From GCA-2746605 sp963704835 (GTDB taxonomy: Bacteria; Bacteroidota; Ignavibacteria; Ignavibacteriales; Melioribacteraceae): a stretch of 64,000 nt of DNA. Under the pieces are notes generated by a model that worked only from the letters and a program-made list of their open reading frames with translations, was not told where the DNA came from and made no database searches. Made by a program: the position numbers and the translations under genes. Shown here one piece after another: positions 28,908-37,799 of this stretch. How positions within the stretch are numbered: the stretch's first letter is position 1; each line of letters starts with the position of its first letter. The stretch lies in NCBI GenBank assembly GCA_963704835.1, contig CAVPHW010000003.1, positions 458,860-522,859 of the forward strand, in the 5' to 3' direction.

Positions 28908-29300
28908 ATGGAAGAAACAAAAGAATTAACTCAAGTAGAGGAAAAAAGAAGCTGGGAAGAAGCTATTGAAAAAGAATGTTGGGTAGCTCCCTTAATAGAT
29001 ATATATGAAACAAATGATGATTACTTCTTGGTTGCAAATATGCCAGGAGTAAAAAAGGAAGATGTTAAGATTAAAATTGAGGAAGGCGATTTGGTCATAA
29101 TGGGAAGAGTTAATCAATCAGAAGAACAAAGTAAAAAATACTTGATGAAAGAAATTGATCCAAGTAATTATTATAGAAAATTCAAACTTTCAGAAAGTGT
29201 AGATGAAACAAAAATAGTTGCTAAGTTAGTAAATGGCAGATTAGAAGTTCATCTTCCTAAAGTTGAAAGAGTAAAACCAAGGACAATTGAGATAAATTAG
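28908..29300 (+). CDS. Small heat-shock protein Hsp20 (second copy)
   Basis: A 130-residue alpha-crystallin-domain protein that differs clearly from the upstream copy. Its domain begins VAPLIDIYETNDDYFLVAN and contains PGVKKEDVKIKIEEG and NGRLEVHLPK. An RBS (GTAGGAGAA) lies before the ATG, and the gene is 30 nt after dnaK, followed by a strong terminator. Two diverged Hsp20 proteins may form mixed oligomers; that is inference. Confidence 0.92.
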   Translation: MEETKELTQVEEKRSWEEAIEKECWVAPLIDIYETNDDYFLVANMPGVKKEDVKIKIEEGDLVIMGRVNQSEEQSKKYLMKEIDPSNYYRKFKLSESVDETKIVAKLVNGRLEVHLPKVERVKPRTIEIN

Positions 29301-29319
29301 TTCTGAAAGTAAAATTCGA

Positions 29320-29348
29320 AAAACCCTAACAATCTGTTGGGGTTTTTT
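29320..29348 (+). terminator. Rho-independent terminator after the hsp20-dnaK-hsp20 operon
   Basis: A 12-bp stem (AAAACCCTAACA pairing with TGTTGGGGTTTT, one G-T pair), 3-nt loop, followed by T residues. It lies 19 nt after the second hsp20 stop. Confidence 0.85.
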
Positions 29349-29440
29349 GTTTTAAAACATAAATTAACTGAAGACTTTTTTCTTCTTTTAATCTTAGTTA
29401 TTTTTATACGTAATTAATCTTTAAAAAATTAGAGCAGAGA

Positions 29441-29992
29441 ATGTCAATATATCCAATCACAATTTATGGTGATAAAATATTAAGAAAAGTTGTTAAGCCA
29501 ATCAAAGTTATTGATGACAAAATAATAGCAATTATTCAAAATATGTTTTCAACAATGAGGAATGCAAACGGTATTGGACTTGCGGGCAACCAAGTTGGTT
29601 TAGATAAACAAATATTTGTAATTGATGTTTCCCCAGTTGAAGATTATGAGCATATTAAACCAATTGTAATGATTAATCCCAAAATTATTTTGGAGTCAGA
29701 CGAAAAAGTAATTATGGAAGAGGGTTGTTTGAGTTTACCTGAATTAAGAGTTGATGTTGAGAGAGCAGAAAGTATTAAAATAAAGTATCTAAGTCCGGCT
29801 GAGCAAGAAGAGGAAATAGAAGCCTCAGATTTATTTGCCAGAGTAATTTTACATGAGTATGATCATTTAATTGGAAAAATGATTCCAGATAGAATTTCTG
29901 AAAAAGAACGGAATAATATATTTTCCCAATTAATGCAAATTTCCAAAAGAGAAGTAGATTGTGATTATCCTATTACTGAATTAAAAGCTTAG
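29441..29992 (+). CDS. def: Peptide deformylase
   Basis: A 183-residue protein with all three PDF motifs: GIGLAGNQVG near residue 47 (Gly in place of the common second Ala), EGCLSLPELR near 95 with the metal-binding Cys, and HEYDHLIGK near 140 with the two metal His and catalytic Glu. It removes the formyl group from new proteins. It is 8 nt upstream of fmt, which adds that formyl group, the classic pairing. Confidence 0.95.
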   Translation: MSIYPITIYGDKILRKVVKPIKVIDDKIIAIIQNMFSTMRNANGIGLAGNQVGLDKQIFVIDVSPVEDYEHIKPIVMINPKIILESDEKVIMEEGCLSLPELRVDVERAESIKIKYLSPAEQEEEIEASDLFARVILHEYDHLIGKMIPDRISEKERNNIFSQLMQISKREVDCDYPITELKA

Positions 29993-30000
29993 ATAAAAAA

Positions 30001-30903
30001 ATGAGAATAGTCTTCTTTGGCACCCCAGATTTTGCAATTCCTTCATTAGAAATATTAAATGAAAGCAATCATGAAGTAATTGCAATTGTAACAGCACCAG
30101 ATAAACCTAGAGGCAGAGGTAGAAGTCTTTCTGCAACTCCAGTAAAGCAATTTGCTCTAGATAATAATATTCCAGTCCTTACTCCGGAAAAATTAAGTGA
30201 TAAAAATTTTGAACAGCAGCTTATAGATTTAACTGCGGATTTATTTGTTATTGTTGCGTTTAGAATATTACCTAGAAAGATTTTTACAATTCCATTGAAA
30301 GGATCTTTTAATCTTCACGGTTCTGAACTTCCCAAATATCGAGGAGCAGCTCCTATTCAGTGGGCTTTAATAAATGGGGATTCTGAAACCGGTCTTACAA
30401 CGTTCTTCTTAGAAGATAAGGTGGATACTGGGAATATTATTTTGACTCAAAAAATATTGATTAATGAGTCTGATAATTTTGAATCACTTCATGATAGAAT
30501 GAGTTTAGTTGGAGCGGATTTAGTATTAAAAACTGTTGATCAAATTGAAGATGGTAATTACCAACTCAAAAATCAAGATAACGCAAAAGCAACCCCAGCA
30601 CCAAAAATTACAAAGGAAACTTGCCAAATTGATTGGAATAAATCTGCAATTGAAATAAATAATTTGGTAAGAGGATTATCTCCTTTTCCCACTTCATTTT
30701 TTGAATACAATGGCAAGCATTATAAGGTTTACTCAACAAAAATTATAACTGATAAAAAGCTAAGTCCAGGTAAAATTGAACAAACTAAATCAGAAATATT
30801 CGTTGGAACATCTTTGGGGGCAATTCAAATAATTGAGTTGCAGCCCGAAGGAAGAAAAAGAATGAAAACTGAAGATTTTTTGCGTGGCAATTCTTTACTT
30901 TAA
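30001..30903 (+). CDS. fmt: Methionyl-tRNA formyltransferase
   Basis: A 300-residue enzyme of normal length. The formyl-transfer site is present: FNLHGSELPKYRGAAP supplies Asn and His, and EDKVDTGNI supplies the catalytic Asp. The N-terminus MRIVFFGTPDFA is typical. The C-terminal OB domain (residues about 205-300) binds initiator tRNA. It uses 10-formyl-tetrahydrofolate; folB and folK, folate-pathway genes, lie 6 kb away. Confidence 0.96.
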   Translation: MRIVFFGTPDFAIPSLEILNESNHEVIAIVTAPDKPRGRGRSLSATPVKQFALDNNIPVLTPEKLSDKNFEQQLIDLTADLFVIVAFRILPRKIFTIPLKGSFNLHGSELPKYRGAAPIQWALINGDSETGLTTFFLEDKVDTGNIILTQKILINESDNFESLHDRMSLVGADLVLKTVDQIEDGNYQLKNQDNAKATPAPKITKETCQIDWNKSAIEINNLVRGLSPFPTSFFEYNGKHYKVYSTKIITDKKLSPGKIEQTKSEIFVGTSLGAIQIIELQPEGRKRMKTEDFLRGNSLL

Positions 30904-30964
30904 CAGTATTAGCTAGTAGTTTATTATCGGTTTAATCACACTTAATTATACACAAAGGTTACAA

Positions 30965-32098
30965 ATGGGATTTTCAACTGATGCAATTCACGCAGGCCAA
31001 CATCCAGATGAAGCAACGGGGGCAGTAGTTACTCCAATCTATTTAACTTCAACTTATGCACAAGAAGGTTTGGGGATAAATAAAGGTTACGAATATGGTC
31101 GTGTTCAAAACCTTACTAGAGAATCAATGGAAGCAAATATTGCCACATTAGAAAAGGGTAAATACGGTATTTCATTTTCCTCAGGGTTAGCTGCAATTCA
31201 AGCAGTTCTTAGTTTGGTTAAAAAGGGTGATCATGTAATTGCTACTGAAAATTTGTACGGGGGATCTTTTAGATTATTTGAAACAATAATTAAAAATAAT
31301 GGAGTTGAGTTTTCTTGGGTTGATACACGAGATACTAATGTTATTAAGAAAAATATACAGCCAAACACCAAAATGCTCTTTGTGGAAACTCCAACTAATC
31401 CTTTATTAACTTTAACAGATTTGATGGAAGTGTCAAAAATTGCTAAAGCTAATAATCTCATTAGTGTTGTAGACAATACATTCATGAGCCCATATTTTCA
31501 AAATCCATTGGTACTTGGTGCTGATGTAGTTGTTCATAGTTCGTCAAAATATTTGAATGGCCACAGTGATATTATAAGCGGTATTGCAATAACGAATAAC
31601 CCCGGTTTACATAAAAAACTAAGATATATTCAAAAGGCAATTGGCGCAATTCCTTCACCATTTGATTGTTGGTTAATTTTAAGATCGACTAAAACTCTTG
31701 CTTTAAGAATGAAACAGCATAACGAAAATGCACTCGAAATTGCTAATTTTTTAAGCAATGCTAGTTTTGTAAAAGAAATATTTTACCCTGGTTTAAAAAA
31801 TCATCCCCAACATAGATTAGCTAAAAAACAGATGAGTGGTTTTGGCGGTGTTGTGTCTGTAGATTTTGAAAATATGAAATCCTTAAATAAATTCATTAAA
31901 AAAACTAAATTGTTTACTCTGGCAGAAAGTTTGGGAGGCGTCGAAACTTTAATTTCGCATTCTGCCTCAATGTCTCATGGATCAGTTCCAAATGAAAAAC
32001 GAATTGAAATGGGAATTACCGATTCATTGCTGAGGATTTCAGTTGGTATTGAAGATATAGAAGATTTGATTGCTGATATTAAACAAGCTATGAAGTAG
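30965..32098 (+). CDS. Cystathionine gamma-synthase/lyase family PLP enzyme
   Basis: A 377-residue Cys/Met-metabolism PLP enzyme. The PLP lysine is in HSSSKYLNGHSDIISG near residue 200; the cofactor-binding YEYGRVQNLTR and SSGLAAIQA are near 42 and 75. The length and the N-terminal GFSTDAIHAGQ fit cystathionine gamma-synthase (MetB) or gamma-lyase; residues that separate the two cannot be settled by eye. A second, longer family member lies beyond the Lrp gene, so the two likely have different substrates. Confidence 0.85.
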   Translation: MGFSTDAIHAGQHPDEATGAVVTPIYLTSTYAQEGLGINKGYEYGRVQNLTRESMEANIATLEKGKYGISFSSGLAAIQAVLSLVKKGDHVIATENLYGGSFRLFETIIKNNGVEFSWVDTRDTNVIKKNIQPNTKMLFVETPTNPLLTLTDLMEVSKIAKANNLISVVDNTFMSPYFQNPLVLGADVVVHSSSKYLNGHSDIISGIAITNNPGLHKKLRYIQKAIGAIPSPFDCWLILRSTKTLALRMKQHNENALEIANFLSNASFVKEIFYPGLKNHPQHRLAKKQMSGFGGVVSVDFENMKSLNKFIKKTKLFTLAESLGGVETLISHSASMSHGSVPNEKRIEMGITDSLLRISVGIEDIEDLIADIKQAMK

Positions 32099-32320
32099 TA
32101 TAAATTCCAATTTTAGATTTCCCACAAGTAGGCAGATAATTCGAATAAAATTATCATTTGTAAATTTCCTCTCCATTCAATCTTATTTCTAAAATTATTT
32201 AATCTTAACCCCAAATCATACAAGACATACTCGTAATTGCCGAATATTTATTGTTTATAAGTAAAAAATAGATTATTTTTATCGATAATAATTAAATAAT
32301 CCGAATATATTACAGTAATT

Positions 32321-32782
32321 ATGAAAAATCTTGATAAAATCAACAAAAGCATTCTAAACGAGTTACAAGAGAATTGTGCCATAACTAATGCGGAATTAGC
32401 TGATCGACTTAACCTACCTGCAACAACCGTTTTTGAAAGAGTAAAAAAATTAGAACAAAATGGAATAATTACAAAGAGGGTAGCAATTGTTAATCCGGAA
32501 AAAGTTGGCAAAGAAACAATGGCTTTCGTTTCATTGTCATTGAGTGGCCATTCTGCAAAAAATGTTAAAAAATTCTGGAAATCTATTGAGATGTTGCCAG
32601 AAGTTTTGGAGTGTTATCACATTGCCGGAGAGAGTGATTTTATTCTGAAAGTATTTGTTGATAACATTAGGACATACGAAACATTTTTATTGGAAAAACT
32701 TACAGCAATTGAAAATATTGGCAAGATTAAAACATCATTTGTGATGTCTACAATTAAATATCAAACAAAAATTCCGGTATAA
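32321..32782 (+). CDS. Lrp/AsnC family transcriptional regulator
   Basis: A 153-residue regulator. Residues 1-60 form the winged helix-turn-helix (KINKSILNELQENCAITNAELADRL is split across helices 1-3), and residues 68-145 form the RAM/AsnC ligand domain with HIAGESDFILKVFV. Such proteins sense amino acids and control their metabolism. It sits between two methionine/cysteine PLP enzyme genes and ends 29 nt before the second, suggesting that it regulates them. The 222-nt gap upstream holds an inverted repeat GATAAT/ATTATC at 32135-32155. Confidence 0.88.
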   Translation: MKNLDKINKSILNELQENCAITNAELADRLNLPATTVFERVKKLEQNGIITKRVAIVNPEKVGKETMAFVSLSLSGHSAKNVKKFWKSIEMLPEVLECYHIAGESDFILKVFVDNIRTYETFLLEKLTAIENIGKIKTSFVMSTIKYQTKIPV

Positions 32783-32811
32783 AATAAATTTAAAAATTGA
32801 TGGAGAGTAAA

Positions 32812-34131
32812 ATGTCTGAGAAAATTAAAGCTAAAGAAAATGAATTCGATTATTCGAAATATTCAATGGATACGCTTTTAATTAATGGAAGAAATTTTTC
32901 AAATAAGTGGGATTACAATCATCATGTAACTGCTCCAATATCTTCCTCTACCACATTTAAACTTGATTCAGTTGAAAGAGGTGCAGATGGTTTCTTGCAA
33001 TTTGCTCAAACTGAAACTCATGGTAAACAAGCTCCAATTCTTATTTACGACAGACTTGGGGAACCAAATAAAGATATGCTCGAAGAGAATTTAGCTTATG
33101 TTGAAAAGGGTGAAATGGCTGTCACTTTTACTAGTGGAATGGGAGCAATTTCTGGTATCCTTGGTGTTCTAACAAAGTCCGGTGATGAAATAATTACTCA
33201 TTCAACATTATACGGATGCACAATTTCTTTATTTACAAATTGGTATCCGAGATTGAATATTGAAATACGAACAATTGATTTAACAAATTTAGAAAATATT
33301 AAAAGTGTTCTTAATCAAAATACAAAAGTCATTTATTTTGAAACCCCGGCAAATCCCAATATGGATATTATTGATATAATTTCATTGCGAAAAATTGTTG
33401 ATAAAATTAATAAAAACAGAACATCAGGAAATGAAGTTACAATTGTTGTTGATAACACTTTTTCAACATCATATTGCCAAAGACCAATTGAACTTGGTGC
33501 TGATTTTTCAGTTCATTCACTAACTAAAGGAATGGGTGGATTCGGGACTGATATGGGCGGTGCAGTTATTGGAAAAAATAAATATAGAGATGCTCTTCTG
33601 CTTTATAGAAAAGATTTTGGGTGTGTGCTAAACCCTAAAAGTGCTTGGGCAATTTTAACTTATGGATTGCCTTCTCTTGCTATTAGACAGAGTCATCAAG
33701 TTAATTCTGCAATTAAGATTGCTGAATTTTTGGAGAATCATCCCAAGGTAGAATTTGTGAAATACCCTGGACTAAAGTCTCATCCACAATATGAAATTGC
33801 GAAAAACCAAATGATAGATTTCTATGGAAATTTTGCTCCCGGTGGATTGATTTACTTCGTTCTAAAAGGAAATACAGCTGAGGAAACAAAAGAAAATGGA
33901 AGAAAGTTAATGAACTATGTTGCAGAAAATGCATATACAATGACTTTGGCAGTAAGTTTAGGTCATACCAAAACTCTAATTGAGCATCCAGCTTCCATGA
34001 CACATTCAGTTGTGCCAGCTGAAAAATTAGAAGAAAGAGGAATGGATGCGGGTGGTGTTAGGTTAGCAATTGGTTTAGAAAATGTTGATGATTTATTGAA
34101 TGACTTGAAAGATTCATTAGATAATATTTGA
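32812..34131 (+). CDS. Methionine gamma-lyase/cystathionine gamma-synthase-like PLP enzyme
   Basis: A 439-residue enzyme from the ATG at 32812 (GGAGAG 5 nt upstream). The PLP lysine is in HSLTKGMGGFGTDMGG; a cofactor-binding Tyr lies in ILIYDRLGEPN. It is about 60 residues longer than the family member at 30965, with an N-terminal extension and an insert before VVDNTFS. The length and the FCVLNPKSAW-like segment recall methionine gamma-lyases and O-acetylhomoserine sulfhydrylases. The exact reaction is not resolved. A strong terminator follows. Confidence 0.8.
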   Translation: MSEKIKAKENEFDYSKYSMDTLLINGRNFSNKWDYNHHVTAPISSSTTFKLDSVERGADGFLQFAQTETHGKQAPILIYDRLGEPNKDMLEENLAYVEKGEMAVTFTSGMGAISGILGVLTKSGDEIITHSTLYGCTISLFTNWYPRLNIEIRTIDLTNLENIKSVLNQNTKVIYFETPANPNMDIIDIISLRKIVDKINKNRTSGNEVTIVVDNTFSTSYCQRPIELGADFSVHSLTKGMGGFGTDMGGAVIGKNKYRDALLLYRKDFGCVLNPKSAWAILTYGLPSLAIRQSHQVNSAIKIAEFLENHPKVEFVKYPGLKSHPQYEIAKNQMIDFYGNFAPGGLIYFVLKGNTAEETKENGRKLMNYVAENAYTMTLAVSLGHTKTLIEHPASMTHSVVPAEKLEERGMDAGGVRLAIGLENVDDLLNDLKDSLDNI

Positions 34132-34170
34132 TTCTTATTATTTTTCAATAAAAATTTTGTATTCACGTTA

Positions 34171-34200
34171 AAACGCAGATAGATTTTCTGCGTTTTTTTT
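34171..34200 (+). terminator. Rho-independent terminator after the PLP enzyme gene
   Basis: A 9-bp stem, AAACGCAGA with TCTGCGTTT, a 7-nt loop and a T-run of eight. It lies 40 nt after the stop. Confidence 0.85.
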
Positions 34201-34259
34201 ACTATAAAATCTATTTCAATTCTCGATAATAGCATACTTTTAAGATCAATAGGAATATT

Positions 34260-34664
34260 TTGAATAAAGCAATTATATCACTTTTGTTATTTTCTGCAAT
34301 TTGTTACTCACAAAATAATTCAGTTGATTTAACAAAAAATGTTTTGGGAGTAATTTCTTCTAACGAAGGAATAATTTTAGTTCTTGAAGATGAATATTTA
34401 TTTCTTGGTGGAAACGATCAATTAACAGATTATTATAGAACAATTTATAATGATTCAACAATCGTAAATCCAAATACAGAAATAAAAAATGATTTTGGGT
34501 TAAATTTTATTCCTTATATTGCATCACCAATAGAAATCTACAATCAATTAGATTTTGAGCAACCTTTAAATTTAGGAATGTTAATCCAATTTAGTAAATC
34601 TGGGAGCTTCGATTTTTCTCAATATGGGAAATCAATTATCGATGTTTTAAGACAGGAACAATAG
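34260..34664 (+). CDS. Hypothetical exported protein
   Basis: A 134-residue protein from a TTG start with a clear signal peptide (MNKAIISLLLFSAICYSQ, cleavage after CYSQ). The mature part is acidic and aromatic with no motif I recognise. It follows a terminator and converges with crcB, so it is transcribed alone. Codon use is like its neighbours. Confidence 0.6.
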   Translation: MNKAIISLLLFSAICYSQNNSVDLTKNVLGVISSNEGIILVLEDEYLFLGGNDQLTDYYRTIYNDSTIVNPNTEIKNDFGLNFIPYIASPIEIYNQLDFEQPLNLGMLIQFSKSGSFDFSQYGKSIIDVLRQEQ

Positions 34665-34684
34665 TTAAATGGTGTTCTTTTAGT

Positions 34685-35050
34685 TTATTTTGATAAAACA
34701 TAAGCAATGTAAACACCAAGCATGGTTAAAAATAAATTTAATGCTACATTTAGACCAGCAAATATAAATTGAGAATCTTTTAGCAAGTTTATTGTTTCTA
34801 GTGAAAAAGTTGAAAATGTAGTAAGTCCACCACAAAATCCTATACCCAGAAATAATTTTAAATTATTAGAAAATTGCTCTTTATCATCTATCCCGAAAAT
34901 TAAAAATCCAAGCAAAAGACTTCCCAATAAATTAACAATCAACGTTCCAAAAGGGAAAGGTATTGGGAATGTTTTTGAAGCAGAGTTAGAAATAAAATAT
35001 CTTAATCCACCACCAATTCCAGAACCAATTAATACAAGTAAATAATTCAT
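34685..35050 (-). CDS. crcB: Fluoride channel CrcB/Fluc
   Basis: A 121-residue protein with four membrane helices. Conserved elements are GGGLRYFISN near residue 14, FGTLIVNLLGSLLLGF near 39 (pore Asn), and GFCGGLTTFSTFSLE near 72 (central sodium site and polar Thr/Ser track). Fluc proteins form dual-topology dimers that let fluoride leave the cell. I looked for a fluoride riboswitch in the 135 nt upstream and saw none. Confidence 0.93.
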   Translation of the reverse strand: MNYLLVLIGSGIGGGLRYFISNSASKTFPIPFPFGTLIVNLLGSLLLGFLIFGIDDKEQFSNNLKLFLGIGFCGGLTTFSTFSLETINLLKDSQFIFAGLNVALNLFLTMLGVYIAYVLSK

Positions 35051-35185
35051 AAATTTTTTCGATAAGTTGAGAATATTTATTAGTGATAATATAATAATTA
35101 TTGATCTGTCATAAAACTTTCCAATAATAATCTTTCAAATACGACCAAGGCTTGTTAAATTTCGCATTCTTTATAAAAAACAATA

Positions 35186-35914
35186 ATGATTTTAGAAAAA
35201 CCCAGAATATTTAGGCAATTTGAAAATTTAATATTTGGTTTTAGCACCAAAACTAAATTAGATAAAAATGATAATTTTTCATTTAACTTATCAAAATCAA
35301 TTGGTGATGATGATGAAAAAGTTAACGACAATAGAAAATATTTCTTTTCAAATTTGAATTTTAAAATGGATGAAGTCGTAGTCCAGAAACAAATTCATAG
35401 TGATATCATTAATGTTGTAAATAAATTTATAATAGGTTTGAAAGGGGATGCGCTTATTACAAAGACTAGAAACTTAGGATTAGCAGTTTCAACTGCAGAT
35501 TGCAATAATATCTATTTATACGATTCTCAAACCAAAGTAATAGCTGCTGTTCATTCCGGTTGGGAGGGAACTGAAAAAAGGATTCTAGAAAAGACAATTA
35601 TTAAATTAAAAAATGAATTTGATAGTAATCCAAATGATTTGTTCGTTTACATGGGACCTGCAATTTCACAAATGAATTATGAGGTTGGGGAAGAGTTTTT
35701 AACAAAATTTGAAGCTAAATATTTAGTTGCTTTTGGTGAAAAGTATCTGCTTGATCTAAAAACTGCCAACAAGGATATTTTAATAGATTCAGGAGTCCCA
35801 GAAAAGCAGATTGAAGTTTCTGATATTTGCAGCTTTGCACATACAAATTACCATTCATATAGAAGGGATAAGCAAAATTCCGGCAGAGCATTTGGAGTTA
35901 TTGCACTTAAATAA
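35186..35914 (+). CDS. pgeF: Purine nucleoside phosphorylase/laccase-domain protein (YfiH, PgeF)
   Basis: A 242-residue single-domain protein with the metal-binding triad: His in QIHSDIINV, Cys in STADCNNIYLYD and His in VHSGWEGTEKRI. GPAISQMNYEVGEEF is also conserved. Family members were first called laccases but act as purine nucleoside phosphorylase or adenosine deaminase, and PgeF edits misincorporated L-Ser in peptidoglycan. It starts a plus-strand operon running to folK. Confidence 0.88.
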   Translation: MILEKPRIFRQFENLIFGFSTKTKLDKNDNFSFNLSKSIGDDDEKVNDNRKYFFSNLNFKMDEVVVQKQIHSDIINVVNKFIIGLKGDALITKTRNLGLAVSTADCNNIYLYDSQTKVIAAVHSGWEGTEKRILEKTIIKLKNEFDSNPNDLFVYMGPAISQMNYEVGEEFLTKFEAKYLVAFGEKYLLDLKTANKDILIDSGVPEKQIEVSDICSFAHTNYHSYRRDKQNSGRAFGVIALK

Positions 35915-35919
35915 AGCTA

Positions 35920-36837
35920 ATGAATAATAATTATAAAATAGTATTAGGTTATATAACTATCTGTCTTATTTGGGGTTCAACTTGGTTGGCAATAAGACTA
36001 GGCTTGGATTCGCTTACACCATTTATCTCCGCGGGATTACGGTTTTTGTTAGCATCCATTTTAATCATTTTTGCTATTAGGATCAAAAAAATAATTATTC
36101 CAACCGATCCAAAATCATTATTGATGTATGCTTATTTGGCATTCTTTTCTTTTGTAATTCCATTTGGATTAGTTTATTGGGCTGAACAATTTGTTCCTAC
36201 TGGCTTAACTTCTGTAATGTTTGGGGTTTTTCCATTTTCAGTTTTTATTTTTTCATGGTTTATCTTAAAAGGAGAGTCAGCAGATCTTTTCAAATTGATT
36301 AGTGTTGTTTTAGGCTTTGTTGGTATAATTATAATATTTTCTGAAAGTTTACAGATTGATATAGAAAACCATACTTTGGGATTAGCTGCAGTTTTAGTAA
36401 GTGCAATAATTCAAGGTTCTGTTTCTGTAGTTCTAAAAAAATGGGGTGGATATTTGAACCCATTTTCAATCAATGCCATTCCTTTATTTATTGCCGGACT
36501 AACAATGATAGTGTTAAGTTTTGGGTTGGAAGATACTTCAACTTGGGAATTTACCAACAAGGCAATATTATCTATACTCTACCTAGCTGTTGTAGGAACA
36601 ATTATTGCATTTACAGTTTATTATTGGTTATTAAAACAAATCAATGCAGTTTTACTTTCACTTTCTTCATTTATTACACCAATTATTGCCATAATATTAG
36701 GTTGGGTTATTCTTGATGAACAACTCTCTCAAAGGGTATTGGGGGGTTCACTTTTTGTGTTAATTGGGATATTATTTGGTAATTTTAAAGGATTAAGAAA
36801 GTATTATTTGAATAAGAGAGGAACCTCAAATGCTTAA
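35920..36837 (+). CDS. EamA-family (DMT) transporter
   Basis: A 305-residue protein with ten predicted membrane helices in two EamA repeats of about 140 residues. The first starts ITICLIWGSTWLAIRLGLD and the second near residue 150 (LGLAAVLVSAIIQGS). Drug/metabolite transporters export amino acids or other small molecules; the substrate cannot be told. It begins 5 nt after pgeF and overlaps folB by 8 nt. Confidence 0.85.
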   Translation: MNNNYKIVLGYITICLIWGSTWLAIRLGLDSLTPFISAGLRFLLASILIIFAIRIKKIIIPTDPKSLLMYAYLAFFSFVIPFGLVYWAEQFVPTGLTSVMFGVFPFSVFIFSWFILKGESADLFKLISVVLGFVGIIIIFSESLQIDIENHTLGLAAVLVSAIIQGSVSVVLKKWGGYLNPFSINAIPLFIAGLTMIVLSFGLEDTSTWEFTNKAILSILYLAVVGTIIAFTVYYWLLKQINAVLLSLSSFITPIIAIILGWVILDEQLSQRVLGGSLFVLIGILFGNFKGLRKYYLNKRGTSNA

Positions 36838-37198
36838 TGTTGTTAGGATAAAAGAAGCTGTTTTTTATGCATATCATGGAGCGTTAAAAGAGGAGCAGTC
36901 AATTGGTGGAAAGTTTGAGGCGGATGTTGATATGTTCTTTAATTTTTGTGAAGCTGCAGCAGATGATGATTTAAATAAAACGATTAATTATGACGAGGTC
37001 TATAAGTTTATCAACAAAAAAATTCATGAAAAAAAATATTACTTGATTGAAACACTTGCAACGCTTATTGCAGATAGTTTATTATCTTCTTACCCAATAT
37101 TAGAAAAAGTAAATGTGAAAGTAAGAAAGAATAATGTTCCAGTAGGCGGCATTATTAAACATGTGGAAGCTGAGGTTGAAAAAAGCAGAAATGAATAA
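36830..37198 (+). CDS. folB: Dihydroneopterin aldolase
   Basis: A 122-residue protein of standard length. The signatures are AYHGALKEEQSIGGKFEADV (residues about 12-31) with the catalytic Tyr-Glu pair, INYDEVY near 56 and IETLATLIAD near 75; Lys in KVRKNN is the conserved basic residue. It cleaves dihydroneopterin to 6-hydroxymethyl-dihydropterin. It overlaps folK, the next enzyme of the pathway, by 8 nt. Confidence 0.93.
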   Translation: MLNVVRIKEAVFYAYHGALKEEQSIGGKFEADVDMFFNFCEAAADDDLNKTINYDEVYKFINKKIHEKKYYLIETLATLIADSLLSSYPILEKVNVKVRKNNVPVGGIIKHVEAEVEKSRNE

Positions 37199-37709
37199 TG
37201 TTTATATCGGTATCGGGACAAATGTTGGAGATAGGATTGAAAATATTCAGAAGGTAGTTAGTAAATTCAAAAAGAATTATTTGATTTCTAAAGTTTATAT
37301 TTCCTCCATTTATGAAACCGTCCCTTATGGTAATGTTAAACAAGAAAATTTTTATAATGCTGTTATCTTTTTACAAACATCAATGGAATTATTGGAATTG
37401 TTCGACTTTACCAAATCAGTTGAAAAAATAATTGGTAGGATAAAGAGGGTAAATTGGGGACCACGAGAAATTGATTTAGACATTTTATTATTCAATGAAA
37501 TGGTTTTTGAAAGTGAAAATATTACAATTCCACATAAAGATTTGTTAAATCGTGACTTTGTTTTAATCCCACTCTTAGAAATTGAGGATAAATTAGTTCA
37601 TCCGAAAACTAAAAAAGAGTTATCTTATTACTTAAGAAAACTTAAAGAAAGTTACATTGTTAGCAAATTTGCACTAAACGGTGATGTAATCGCTGAAAAA
37701 AAGATTTAA
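37191..37709 (+). CDS. folK: 2-amino-4-hydroxy-6-hydroxymethyldihydropteridine diphosphokinase
   Basis: A 172-residue protein from the ATG at 37191; the longer frame upstream is out-of-frame reading of folB. It starts NNVYIGIGTNVGDRIENI and has the HPPK signature GPREIDLDILLF near residue 88, with the substrate strand YGNVKQENFYNAV. It transfers pyrophosphate from ATP to the folB product in folate synthesis. The overlap with folB suggests coupled translation. Confidence 0.95.
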   Translation: MNNVYIGIGTNVGDRIENIQKVVSKFKKNYLISKVYISSIYETVPYGNVKQENFYNAVIFLQTSMELLELFDFTKSVEKIIGRIKRVNWGPREIDLDILLFNEMVFESENITIPHKDLLNRDFVLIPLLEIEDKLVHPKTKKELSYYLRKLKESYIVSKFALNGDVIAEKKI

Positions 37710-37799
37710 TTGACTTAGTTACAAATTTGTGAATTAATTACTTTTGATTATTGTATAATTTTTTTACAATATTACAATACCAAATTGAGGAGAGTTTTT

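Noticed and set aside
35051..35185. Fluoride riboswitch before crcB
   Set aside because: No match to the conserved pseudoknot core was seen in the AT-rich leader.
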